Shown here: one piece after another, positions 9,993 to 17,446 of the stretch
Position numbering within the stretch: the stretch's first letter is position 1
Layout: each line of letters opens with the position of its first letter
Assembly: GCF_000192745.1 (NCBI RefSeq)
Contig: NC_015259.1
Coordinates: 495,001 to 559,000 of the forward strand
DNA length: 64,000 nucleotides
Origin: Polymorphum gilvum SL003B-26A1
Lineage (GTDB): Bacteria; Pseudomonadota; Alphaproteobacteria; Rhizobiales; Stappiaceae
Direction: 5' to 3'
Notes under the pieces: generated by a model
The model's input: only the letters and a program-made list of their open reading frames with translations
Told to the model about the DNA's origin: nothing
The model's database searches: none
Position numbers and translations under genes: made by a program

Positions 9993-10904
9993 ATGACCGC
10001 ACAACGCATCGACGTTTACACCCAGGTCACGAACAACATCATCGCCGCCATCGAGGCGGGAGCGAGCGACTGGCAGATGCCCTGGCACCGCAGCGGCGAG
10101 GGCCTGAACCGCCCCGTCAACATCGACACCGCCAAAGCCTATCGCGGGATCAACGTCGTCAGCCTGTGGGCAGCAGGACAAGCCCGCGGATTCAGCACCG
10201 GCACCTGGGGCACCTATCGCCAATGGCAGAACAAGGGCTGTCAGGTCCGCAAAGGCGAGAAGTCGAGCCTCGTGGTCTTCTACAAGGAGTTCGACGTGGA
10301 GGACCGCAACGACGACACCGGCGAGACCGAACATGGCAAACGTCTCATGGCCCGCGCGAGCTGGGTCTTCAATGCCGACCAGGTGGACGGCTACGAGGCG
10401 CCCGCGCTGCCCGAGCCCAAGGATCCCGTCACCGTCATCGCCACCGCAGACCGCTTTGTCGCGGGAACGGGCGCTACCATCCGCCACGGCGGAACCCGCG
10501 CCTTCTACCGTCCCTCCGACGACATCATCCAGATGCCCGAGCGCGAGCGTTTCCTGGGCACAGAGACCAGCACGGCGACCGAGAGCTACTACGCCACCCT
10601 CCTCCACGAGCTGGTGCATTACTCCGGCTCTCCCAACCGTTGCGACCGGCAGTTCGGCAAGCGCTTCGGCGACGAAGCCTATGCCATGGAAGAGCTGGTC
10701 GCTGAGCTGGGCGCGGCGTTCCTCTGCGCCGACCTGGGCGTGACGCTCACCCCGCGCCCCGACCACGCTGCCTACATCGACAACTGGCTGAAGGTGCTCA
10801 AGGCTGACAAGAAGGCTATCTTCACTGCCGCATCGCAGGCCGCGAAGGCAACCGACTTTCTGGCCAGCTTGCAGGCAACTGAAATCACAGAGGCCGCCGC
10901 TTAG
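9993..10904 (+). CDS. ardC: ArdC-type antirestriction protein
   Basis: 303 residues. The N-terminal half is the single-stranded-DNA-binding ArdC domain (starts TAQRIDVYTQVTNNIIAAIE; conserved WQMPWHR and WGTYRQWQNKG). The C-terminal half is a zinc metallopeptidase-like domain with the HELVH motif at about residue 204, then ELVAELGAAFLC. ArdC proteins are carried by plasmids and protect incoming single strands from host restriction. Start ATG 9993 follows AGGAGAGG. It is preceded by a repeated leader. Its last codons overlap a terminator hairpin and the 3' end of a convergent gene. Confidence 0.93.
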   Translation: MTAQRIDVYTQVTNNIIAAIEAGASDWQMPWHRSGEGLNRPVNIDTAKAYRGINVVSLWAAGQARGFSTGTWGTYRQWQNKGCQVRKGEKSSLVVFYKEFDVEDRNDDTGETEHGKRLMARASWVFNADQVDGYEAPALPEPKDPVTVIATADRFVAGTGATIRHGGTRAFYRPSDDIIQMPERERFLGTETSTATESYYATLLHELVHYSGSPNRCDRQFGKRFGDEAYAMEELVAELGAAFLCADLGVTLTPRPDHAAYIDNWLKVLKADKKAIFTAASQAAKATDFLASLQATEITEAAA

Positions 10905-11088
10905 GCGGCCTCAAGCCCTCGCTGTGCAAAGCACGTTTCATGGCTCGCTCTGCCTTGCGTAAGACGCGTTCTACCTCTTTCAGCGTCTCAATCGTAGTTT
11001 CCCGCCCCTTGCGTAATCGTTGGTAAGCTGTACGCGAGATGCAAGCCAAAGAGCACATCGTAGAACTCGCCAAACCCGTTCCTGCTCG
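10885..11088 (-). CDS. Small helix-turn-helix protein
   Basis: About 67 residues. The stretch LASSTMCSLACISRTAYQRL resembles the helix-turn-helix of XRE-like regulators, followed by RKGRETTIETLKEVERVLRK, a typical post-HTH helix. There is no good ATG at the correct place: an in-frame TTG at 11088 follows GCAGGA, and an ATG at 11073 would cut the first helix. The upstream frame opens after a TGA, so a longer N-terminus may have been lost. It is convergent with ardC. A regulator role is plausible but the start is uncertain. Confidence 0.5.
   Translation of the reverse strand, partial: RAGTGLASSTMCSLACISRTAYQRLRKGRETTIETLKEVERVLRKAERAMKRALHSEGLRPPKRRPL
10890..10912. terminator. Bidirectional terminator hairpin after ardC
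   Basis: GAGGCCGCC (10890-10898) pairs with GGCGGCCTC (10904-10912). It sits where ardC and the convergent helix-turn-helix gene meet and overlaps the coding ends of both. A strong T run is absent. Confidence 0.5.
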
Positions 11089-11183
11089 TCTCGCCTCGAT
11101 TATAAGAAAAACGGTTCGGCAGGTATCGTTTCAATTTTTCCAACAATGACCTCCTTCTTTCGATATGTAATCGATGATAGCGA

Positions 11184-12821
11184 TTACCTGATATTCATGA
11201 GCTCGTTCAGCATCTGGTCTACCGTGGTGATCACCTTGGTTGAAGCGCTGTAGGAGCGTTGCGAGACGATCATGTTCGAGAATTCCGTCCCAATATCGAC
11301 ATTGGACTGCTCAATGCTGCTTGGAGCAATCGTCGCGGTTCCAGACGTTCCGGCTTCACGGAAGAACGGACGTCCAGACTGCTCCGCTTCACGCAGAAGA
11401 CCGCCTGAAACCAATTCCAGACCATTGGGGTCCTGAAAAATCGCGACGGCAACTTTCCATAGTTTTCTTGTACCACCGTTCGTGTAGCTGCCGATGACGA
11501 AACCCTGCTCGTCGATCGAAAACTCCCTCAGAACACCCGGTGCCAAGCCGTCTTGCAGGATGTTGAACGTATTGTATGTGGAGGCATACTGAACAATTCC
11601 ATCGGCACCGGAGCCATTCCCGGACGGCTCGACAACAGTCGCGTCGATCGTCCCGAGGAGACCAGCGGCGGGGTACGTCCACTGTGGACTGAGAGTCATC
11701 GTGACGCCGTTGCCAAACGTGATCTGTCGTATCGCCGCGTCAGCAGGAACCGTCGCAGTGAAGGTGGACCCGTCGGGTTCGGTTATTTGAAGAACATTCG
11801 CGCCCATTGCTTCGACGGTATAGCTTCCCGCAAGCACCGCTGGCGCATTGGAATGCCGATCGTTGAGCGTCAGATCTATGATGCCATCTGAAAACTCCAG
11901 ATCCCCCGTTATGCTGGCAGGGTCGAAGTCAGCACCGCCCGTCGCACTCCCAAAATTTACGCTGATATCTCCGACCGGCACGCCGCCTGTCCATGCGATA
12001 TCCAGGTTCGATCCAGTGTAGCTTTTGAGGCTTCCATCGTCGTTGAAGCGCAAGTCACCGCTACCAATGATCTCCGGAGATCCCGCACTCCCACCAAAAA
12101 TATTGGCGCCGTTCGTCGACATCGCCCAACGCCACGAGTTGGCACCGGCCTTCATGAAGAAGACGTCGACATCTCGACGGTTACCCTGCGCATCGAACAG
12201 GCTGGTCGCCACCGAATAATCTGCGGTGTTCAGGTCTCCTGCGATTGTTTCAAGCTGGCTGAGGAGTGTGCTGCCCGTTTCAAGTGCATAAACACCTTCA
12301 ACCGGCGTCAAGTTTATCCCCATTTTCAGTTCACGGGTCGCAGTCGCCTCGATGCGAGACGATTGCAGCTCGATGGATTCGACCGAAGCAGGATTGATGA
12401 TCTCACCTGAGGCATCGGTCCGCCAGCCCTGGAGGTGCAAGCCTTGGGACGAGACAAGATAACCTTGCGTGTTCTCGGAGAACGAGCTTGTCCGCTGATA
12501 AAAGTATGACGTTTCAGGGCCGACGAATGGAGAGTCAGTCACTACGAAAAAGCCCTTGCCGACCAGAGCCAAGTCAGCTGGACGACTGGTGTTTATGATG
12601 GCCCCCTGTGCGGTCAAATCCCGCTGATCAAGAGAGGCCACGCTGCCACTTACCGGCGTGCCAGGACGGCCGCCACCTGTCACCATGTGCGAGAAAAGGG
12701 TCCGCGAGCCCTTGTAGCCAGGTGTGTTCAAATTAGAGATGTTGTTTGAGATTGTACTCAGGGAGGACCCTTGAGCGATGACACCGGAAACGCCGGTTGA
12801 TAGTGCTCCAAACAAACTCAT
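11184..12821 (-). CDS. flgE: Flagellar hook protein FlgE
   Basis: 545 residues. The N-terminal axial domain MSLFGALSTGVSGVIAQGSS with NNISNLNTPGYKGSR and the C-terminal DIGTEFSNMIVSQRSYSAST plus TVDQMLNELMNIR are the hallmarks of hook and rod proteins; the long central region forms the exposed hook domains. FlgE polymerises outside the cell as the joint between rod and filament. Start ATG 12821 follows GGAGG by eight bases. No other hook, rod, motor or export genes lie nearby; only a flagellin gene is found 2.2 kb away. So this copy would have to work with the host's flagellar machine. A GGA overlaps the ribosome site, a possible CsrA contact. Confidence 0.92.
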   Translation of the reverse strand: MSLFGALSTGVSGVIAQGSSLSTISNNISNLNTPGYKGSRTLFSHMVTGGGRPGTPVSGSVASLDQRDLTAQGAIINTSRPADLALVGKGFFVVTDSPFVGPETSYFYQRTSSFSENTQGYLVSSQGLHLQGWRTDASGEIINPASVESIELQSSRIEATATRELKMGINLTPVEGVYALETGSTLLSQLETIAGDLNTADYSVATSLFDAQGNRRDVDVFFMKAGANSWRWAMSTNGANIFGGSAGSPEIIGSGDLRFNDDGSLKSYTGSNLDIAWTGGVPVGDISVNFGSATGGADFDPASITGDLEFSDGIIDLTLNDRHSNAPAVLAGSYTVEAMGANVLQITEPDGSTFTATVPADAAIRQITFGNGVTMTLSPQWTYPAAGLLGTIDATVVEPSGNGSGADGIVQYASTYNTFNILQDGLAPGVLREFSIDEQGFVIGSYTNGGTRKLWKVAVAIFQDPNGLELVSGGLLREAEQSGRPFFREAGTSGTATIAPSSIEQSNVDIGTEFSNMIVSQRSYSASTKVITTVDQMLNELMNIR

Positions 12822-13014
12822 TAGAAAAACCTCCAATAATTTCCCACTCTTCTGCAGCTTTCATGCCAAGACTGCTGCAATGGCGGTTTTTGCTTGCTCG
12901 ATGGTAATTCTAAATTTCAACTGTCTATTTGAAGGTGCCTGATCGTTCGCAATGTATTATTCTGCACTAAAGAAGTGGTATTCGTAATTGTGAGATTTGC
13001 GGGAGTAGAAAATT

Positions 13015-13275
13015 TTGAAGCTGAGCCACGAGGATATTTTGCTTGCACTGGTGCGCCTGGACGAAGCGGCCCTACGGGGGCATCTCACCGCCATAGGCAT
13101 AAACCCACCGGAAGACCCCACCGCGTTCTGGATCGGGATCCACCGTGTACGCGCACAGATGGCTGAATTACCAAAAGCCTATCGTGTGGAAAGCCGTGAG
13201 TGGCTGCGCTCGATAAATATCGAGCTGGCGCCGAGCCAAATAATGATAGATATAAAAAAAGTTCTTGCCGATTAA
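13015..13275 (+). CDS. Hypothetical protein, TTG start
   Basis: 86 residues with a mostly helical, charged sequence (LSHEDILLALVRLDEAALRG, then RAQMAELPKAYRVESREWLR). I recognise no family. There is no ATG at the N-terminus; TTG 13015 is preceded by GGGAG nine bases upstream. It is divergent from flgE and ends before a strong terminator at 13370. Other genes in this block (14634 and the internal start in 16349-16882) also use TTG. Confidence 0.55.
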   Translation: MKLSHEDILLALVRLDEAALRGHLTAIGINPPEDPTAFWIGIHRVRAQMAELPKAYRVESREWLRSINIELAPSQIMIDIKKVLAD

Positions 13276-13369
13276 GTCTGGTTCTATCAATATTGTAAAT
13301 GGAGTGTTCGCATAGAGGCATTCGATGCTAACCTCTAAGGACCGTTTCACTCCTTTTCTCCATATAAGG

Positions 13370-13398
13370 AAACTCTCTGGCAACAGAGAGTTTCTTTT
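13370..13398 (+). terminator. Rho-independent terminator
   Basis: AAACTCTCTG (13370-13379), loop GCAA, CAGAGAGTTT (13384-13393), then CTTTTTG. A perfect 10-bp stem with a T run on the plus strand, ending transcription from the 13015 gene. Confidence 0.85.
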
Positions 13399-13463
13399 TG
13401 TAGTGCCGCTACAGATTCGTCAATACAGCGTGACGTTATTTTAACGTCGCTACGCATTGGATG

Positions 13464-13778
13464 CTAGCGGTCTGCATCACGGCTGTTCATACGAAGCTTA
13501 AGCCGCTGAGACGGCCGAAACACGACCGCTCGGCGAGGTTCAATTGAAATCGGTGTCCCATCTTTCAGGTTCCGCGCGGAAATCCGGCGACCTGTTCGGA
13601 TGTACAGGACGCCAAAATTCACCAGGCGGACCTCTTCTCCGGCTTTTAGTGAACTTGCAATTTCGTTGAGAATTTGACCTATCAGATGCCTGCTCTCAGA
13701 CGGATACAAGTTTGCCTTTCTGGAGACCGTATTTGCGATCGTTGCACGCGTAGCTACCAACGGATTGTGCCTCTTCAT
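13464..13778 (-). CDS. HU/IHF-family DNA-bending protein
   Basis: 104 residues. It matches the HU/IHF fold: ESRHLIGQILNEIASSLKAG in the helical dimer part, VRLVNFGVLYIRTGRRISARN leading into the beta arm, and a C-terminal AVVFRPSQRLKLRMN strand and helix. The N-terminus is longer and more divergent than in housekeeping HU, and the arm tip has KDGTPISIEPRR where IHF-alpha has the NPKTG-type Pro signature; this looks like an IHF-alpha relative. It could bend DNA at promoters or at attachment sites of the element. The ribosome site is weak. Confidence 0.8.
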   Translation of the reverse strand: MKRHNPLVATRATIANTVSRKANLYPSESRHLIGQILNEIASSLKAGEEVRLVNFGVLYIRTGRRISARNLKDGTPISIEPRRAVVFRPSQRLKLRMNSRDADR

Positions 13779-13871
13779 GTTTTCGTGAGTTGACGCTTTG
13801 GGAAGACGTCAGATCAAGCAAATAATAGCCGACAGAGCGGTGCCAGATAAAAGAAAAGAGTCGAGAACAAT

Positions 13872-13899
13872 GAGAAGCTCCGCTTTTGCGGAGCTTCTC
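13872..13899. terminator. Terminator hairpin downstream of the pilin-like gene
   Basis: GAGAAGCTCCGC (13872-13883), loop TTTT, GCGGAGCTTCTC (13888-13899): a perfect 12-bp stem a few bases after the stop of the minus-strand pilin-like gene. It can end transcription from that gene and from the opposite side. Confidence 0.75.
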
Positions 13900-13910
13900 C
13901 TAAGTCTGGC

Positions 13911-14552
13911 TTAGCCCCGCAGGCGCGATATCAGATATGCGACGAGCACAGTGTTGCCGGGCGTGCATGCTGCATGGCGGAAGTTACCATTATCAGTCGG
14001 AAGCGCTGGTGTTCCGTCTGAATTCTGTCCGTCGATTTTCCTTTTGAGGTCGCCCGCGATCTCGCAGGGCACTGCGGACAGCGTTAGCCACTTTCCACCG
14101 ATACTACCGGCTGGGTTCGTCCCGGGGGGAACCGTCCATGTGCCATCGATCCGGCCGTCTCGCAGGGCGAACTGGCCATAGCCTGCAGGGTGCAGGTTCG
14201 TGGCGATGGTCACGTAAGGTCCGTTCCAGTTGAGGGTATTGTTCGCATTTCGATAAAGGTTCTTGAAGCCCATCGCACCGGCGCCGCCGTCGGTACCCGG
14301 TGTAGCCGTGGAATCCTGCGTAACGTCCACACCCGTGTCGAATACGAAGTTTATGTAGCCTTTGGCGATGTTATCGAACTCGGTCAGCACACCGGTTACC
14401 CGTGTATCTCGCACCGCAGAAAATACCGCCGTACCGGCGATCGCTGAAAGGCCGCCGAAAATTGCAAGCGCGACTCGGGCATCTAGACCGAACATTGCGC
14501 CGCGTTGGCTGTTGATGACGCGTCGATTTATTGAAGACATAAAATGTCCCAT
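13911..14552 (-). CDS. Type IV pilin-like surface protein
   Basis: 213 residues. A short basic leader ending RGAMFGLDARVALAIFGGLS gives a prepilin-like cleavage region and a hydrophobic helix (about residues 20-45). The residue at the usual Glu5 position reads as Asp in MFGLD. The rest is a globular, secreted domain with two cysteines (AVPCEIAGDL and HAACTPGNT) that could form the pilin disulphide loop. Start could be 14552 (GGGGATT upstream) or 14540 (GGGAC upstream). It lies among flagellar and pilus-related genes. Major or minor pilin status cannot be decided here. Confidence 0.65.
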   Translation of the reverse strand: MGHFMSSINRRVINSQRGAMFGLDARVALAIFGGLSAIAGTAVFSAVRDTRVTGVLTEFDNIAKGYINFVFDTGVDVTQDSTATPGTDGGAGAMGFKNLYRNANNTLNWNGPYVTIATNLHPAGYGQFALRDGRIDGTWTVPPGTNPAGSIGGKWLTLSAVPCEIAGDLKRKIDGQNSDGTPALPTDNGNFRHAACTPGNTVLVAYLISRLRG

Positions 14553-14633
14553 GTGAGTAATCCCCGTAGTTTATGGTTTGAAATATTATGACTGCATGCG
14601 CAAAATAAAAACTGACAGGGATGGGGGCAAAAT

Positions 14634-15005
14634 TTGAAATCAGTTATTACAATATGTGTGGCGATGATGCTTGCAGGATGCTGGCCTGCCACCAAGACAT
14701 TGTCGGCAAAGCGCATTTCAGATATTTTTGTGCGAGAATACAAGACATGCCGGAACATATCGGATGCGAGAACCAACGACGCGTTCATGGAGTGCGCATA
14801 TTCCCGCACTCGAAAGGTACTCGCTGCCCTAGGCCATAGCGACGAAAGATGTTTGATCGATATCGCCGCAGCTTGGAGCAAACTTGCCGAGGATGTGGCA
14901 GCACGGAAGATTGACCCGGGCCAGGCCGATCGGAGGTACAAGGCTGCGGTAGAACTCCTGAGCGCAGTCTGTGACGGAAATTACATGGCGGGTAGAAACG
15001 AATAA
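14634..15005 (+). CDS. Small predicted lipoprotein, TTG start
   Basis: 123 residues. The N-terminus MKSVITICVAMMLAGC has a lipobox LAGC at the right distance, so it should be lipidated at Cys16 and sit in a membrane facing the periplasm. The mature part has conserved-looking cysteines (KTCRNI, MECAYS, ERCLID, AVCDGN) and is helical. No ATG is available; TTG 14634 follows GGGGGCAAAAT. It is convergent with flagellin and separated from it by a terminator. I recognise no specific family. Confidence 0.6.
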   Translation: MKSVITICVAMMLAGCWPATKTLSAKRISDIFVREYKTCRNISDARTNDAFMECAYSRTRKVLAALGHSDERCLIDIAAAWSKLAEDVAARKIDPGQADRRYKAAVELLSAVCDGNYMAGRNE

Positions 15006-15029
15006 GGGGGGCGTTTGCCCCCCTTAACG
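15003..15029. terminator. Bidirectional terminator between lipoprotein and flagellin genes
   Basis: TAAGGGGGGC at 15003 onward pairs with GCCCCCCTTA across the loop GTTT. The stem overlaps the stop codon of the lipoprotein gene and lies just beyond the flagellin stop, serving both convergent transcripts. Confidence 0.75.
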
Positions 15030-15044
15030 TCTCAGCTGCACCGA

Positions 15045-16226
15045 CTATTGGAGCAGACGCAGCAGCAGGGCCGGCTGCTGGTTCGCCTGAGCCAGCATCG
15101 AGACGCCAGCCTGCACGAGGACCTGCTGACTGGTGAAGCGCGTCATTTCTTCAGCCACATCCGTGTCCTGAAGTGTAGAGCGCGCAGCTTCCATGTTCTC
15201 GATCTGAATGCCGACATTCGCATTAGCGAAGTCCAGACGGCTCATCAGGGCACCCAGGTTTGCCCGATTGCTGTTGATCCGCGATTGCGCAGTCTCGATC
15301 GCGGTCACAGCTGCATCAGCGTTGACGCGCGTGGTGACGCTCGTTGCGTCGATGCCAAGTTGACCTGCGGTCGAGCCATTGATGTTCGCGGTGATGGTGT
15401 CGGTCGCAGCAACGCCCACCTTGAATACCAGCTGCGTGCCTTGCTGGCCTGCCGCGGCATTCTGGATGGTGACTTCGTTGTTTGCGTTGATCGCGGCTGT
15501 GTCGTCGAAATCAGCCGACAGTCGGATCGTAACGCCGACGTCCGCGAAGTTCAGGTCGACAGTCTGGCCATCGGGGATGGCGCCACCAAAGTCATCGAGA
15601 TCGAGCGACTGAGCGACGAGGGCGTTGCCGCCTGCGCCGTCAAGTGCCGTGACTGTGAACACGTTCGTGTTCTCGTCGAAGGCGATGGTGACAGCTTCAC
15701 CGTCGGCGCGCTTATTGGCGTCGAAGGTCAGCGCCACGAAGCCGTCAGCGGCTTCAACGTTGGTACCAATCGCGTTCGTCTCCAGGCTCGCGCCGACGCC
15801 GGTCGTGCCGGACAGCAGCTCAATCCCGTTATACTCAGTCGCGTTTGCGATCCGCGTAACTTCGTTCACCAGGTTGCTGTACTCAGTGTTGATGAAACCG
15901 CGTTCGGTGTTCGAGATCTGATCCGACTGAGCCGTTGACGCCAGCGTCTGCATCCGACCGAGAATGTCACCGATCTGACCCAAGCCGCCATCAGCAATCT
16001 GGAGCATCGACGCTGCCTGCGAGATGTTTGCAGACGCAGCCCGCAAGGAAGCGATATCGAGTTTCAAGCCACTTGCGACTGTCAGCGACGCGGCGTCGTC
16101 CTTTGCCGATGATATCCGGGAGCCCGACGATAATTTCATCAACGAGCTTTGGGATTTCATCGCTGAAGCGTTCAGATTTCGCTGTGCAGACATCGCTGTG
16201 ATGTTGGTGTTGATAGTAAGAGACAT
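15045..16226 (-). CDS. fliC: Flagellin
   Basis: 393 residues. The N-terminal D0/D1 domain is clear (MSLTINTNITAMSAQRNLNA, then LSSGSRISSAKDDAASLTVA and the QTLASTAQSD coiled region), and so is the C-terminal one (SRLDFANANVGIQIENMEAA, DTDVAEEMTRFTSQQVLVQA, ending in LLRLLQ). The central D2/D3 part is variable. It is exported by the flagellar apparatus and polymerises into the filament. Only flgE among other flagellar genes is present in the window, so it would be an extra filament protein for the host. A CsrA-like gene is divergent from it, and CsrA is a known controller of flagellin translation in many bacteria. Confidence 0.95.
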   Translation of the reverse strand: MSLTINTNITAMSAQRNLNASAMKSQSSLMKLSSGSRISSAKDDAASLTVASGLKLDIASLRAASANISQAASMLQIADGGLGQIGDILGRMQTLASTAQSDQISNTERGFINTEYSNLVNEVTRIANATEYNGIELLSGTTGVGASLETNAIGTNVEAADGFVALTFDANKRADGEAVTIAFDENTNVFTVTALDGAGGNALVAQSLDLDDFGGAIPDGQTVDLNFADVGVTIRLSADFDDTAAINANNEVTIQNAAAGQQGTQLVFKVGVAATDTITANINGSTAGQLGIDATSVTTRVNADAAVTAIETAQSRINSNRANLGALMSRLDFANANVGIQIENMEAARSTLQDTDVAEEMTRFTSQQVLVQAGVSMLAQANQQPALLLRLLQ

Positions 16227-16348
16227 ACTTATACCCTTTTACCTAAGGTTATTTGTTTCGGCATACATGCCGTTGCTCATTTATTATGAGCGATTATGAT
16301 ATAATATAAATTCGAGCACTAAGAAAAACTGACAGAAAAACTGACATC
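16227..16348. promoter_or_regulatory. Divergent promoter region of flagellin and the CsrA-fusion gene
   Basis: An AT-rich gap of about 120 bases. It contains a palindrome CGGCATACATGCCG (16259-16272) and an inverted repeat GCTCAT-TTATT-ATGAGC (16275-16291). Both lie upstream of flagellin and could be operator or RNA-hairpin sites. I see no clear sigma-54 or sigma-28 consensus. Confidence 0.45.
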
Positions 16349-16882
16349 ATGTTGAGGCTGAAACGAAAAATTGGACAATGTGTCTGGATAAACAAAGATG
16401 TGTACATCGAAGTTGTTGACATAAAGGGCGGTGTCGCTGAGTTAGGAATTGTGTTTCCTCGTGAATACGAGGTTCTCCGAGGCGAGCTGGTAGATAAGCC
16501 TGCTCCTAAGGACGCGGCTGAGCCGCGGGCAAGGAGACCTTTGAAGACAGTGCTTATCGGTGCGTTAACGATGATGGCAGTCTTGGTCTGTGACAACGCG
16601 TTCGCCGAAGAACAATACTATCAGTTGCAGAACAAAACGTTGATCTGTGCAACGCCCGAAGAGTATCGCGAAATTTTCTCTCGCCTTGCGGAATCGCATG
16701 TAGATTTAAAATCGTCTTCCGATGCCCTCGAAGGGACGCGTTGCGACTGGATTGATCAAGGGCGGACCCTGCGCATCAATGAGATCGAACAGAAATTCTT
16801 TCTCGCCCATGTTTCAATAATCGACCAGGAAGCTGATGGCACCCGCCAGCAAGGCTGGGTTGGTTTGAGCGAATTCAAATAG
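16349..16882 (+). CDS. CsrA-domain protein fused in frame to an exported domain
   Basis: 177 residues in one frame. Residues 1-50 match CsrA (MLRLKRKIGQ, then IEVVDIKG, GIVFPREYEVLRGEL), with Leu4, Arg6 and Arg44 kept. A Pro/Ala/Arg linker follows to about 65. From residue 66, KTVLIGALTMMAVLV is a membrane or signal segment ending NAFA, and the rest (about 90-177) is an apparently periplasmic domain with two cysteines. An AAGGAG site precedes an in-frame TTG at about 16541, giving a possible separate product starting MKTVLIGALTMM. So the locus may make a membrane-tethered CsrA, a free exported protein, or both. Normal CsrA is about 60 residues and soluble. Confidence 0.72.
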   Translation: MLRLKRKIGQCVWINKDVYIEVVDIKGGVAELGIVFPREYEVLRGELVDKPAPKDAAEPRARRPLKTVLIGALTMMAVLVCDNAFAEEQYYQLQNKTLICATPEEYREIFSRLAESHVDLKSSSDALEGTRCDWIDQGRTLRINEIEQKFFLAHVSIIDQEADGTRQQGWVGLSEFK

Positions 16883-16902
16883 ACAGCAAATGAATAATAA
16901 AA

Positions 16903-16937
16903 AGGCTGCTTCTCTTGGCGATAGTGAGAAGCAGCCT
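16903..16937 (+). terminator. Terminator hairpin after the CsrA-fusion gene
   Basis: AGGCTGCTTCTC (16903-16914) pairs with GAGAAGCAGCCT (16926-16937), an 11-base loop between. Perfect 12-bp stem; no T run follows on the plus strand, so termination efficiency is uncertain. Confidence 0.55.
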
Positions 16938-17100
16938 GCGAGCGTTGGCGCATTTGTGCTTTCCAGCAAAAGTAGCTCGCCATATATATTTGATTAGCGA
17001 TAGAAATTAGTCAAACAAAAGATGAATATTGCATCATCTCTGTGGTAGCATTATTGCATATGCTGTCGATCTAGGAAGGAGCGACGGGATATATCCTCAA

Positions 17101-17130
17101 GTGGAGCCAGGAGCAGCATCTTGGCTCCAC
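17101..17130 (+). promoter_or_regulatory. Hairpin in the leader of the 17159 gene
   Basis: GTGGAGCCA (17101-17109) pairs with TGGCTCCAC (17122-17130), loop GGAGCAGCATCT. It lies about 30 bases before the start of the next gene and its loop displays GGA, the core of CsrA target sites. It could be a CsrA-binding leader or simply an attenuator; both are inference. Confidence 0.4.
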
Positions 17131-17158
17131 AATACAGGGATTTTTATAATACGAAGTA

Positions 17159-17446
17159 ATGGCAGAGGCTCATAGAATGGGATTGACCAAATATCGAGCC
17201 CGCATTGTTAACAATTGGGTCCGCCTTCTTCTTTCGTCAGGCGAACCCAATGTGACCGAGTTTGCTGACAGTTGGGCCGACGGTCACACAGTTGAAATCG
17301 AAGCCGTAGAACCCGACTCTGCCTTGCTTGCGCTTTCTCTCTGCTATCCCCGCGAAGTCGGCTTCAAGGTCATCTCTATGCAGACCATCGGGGACGATAC
17401 TCTGCTCAGGGACTGGACGCCGCCTCTTGAGGCGTCTCCCAACTGA
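17159..17446 (+). CDS. Divergent CsrA-like protein
   Basis: 95 residues. Residues about 43-70 (VEIEAVEPDSALLALSLCYP then REVGFKV) align without gaps to the beta-strand core of the CsrA domain in the 16349 protein, sharing V-I-E-V, the buried Leu and PRE. The first 40 residues form a helical extension not found in CsrA, and Arg44 is not conserved (Val at the aligned position). The resemblance is weak and I cannot confirm homology. An in-frame ATG at 17177 is an alternative start. The stop codon lies within the direct repeat made by the adjacent IS5 insertion. Confidence 0.5.
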   Translation: MAEAHRMGLTKYRARIVNNWVRLLLSSGEPNVTEFADSWADGHTVEIEAVEPDSALLALSLCYPREVGFKVISMQTIGDDTLLRDWTPPLEASPN

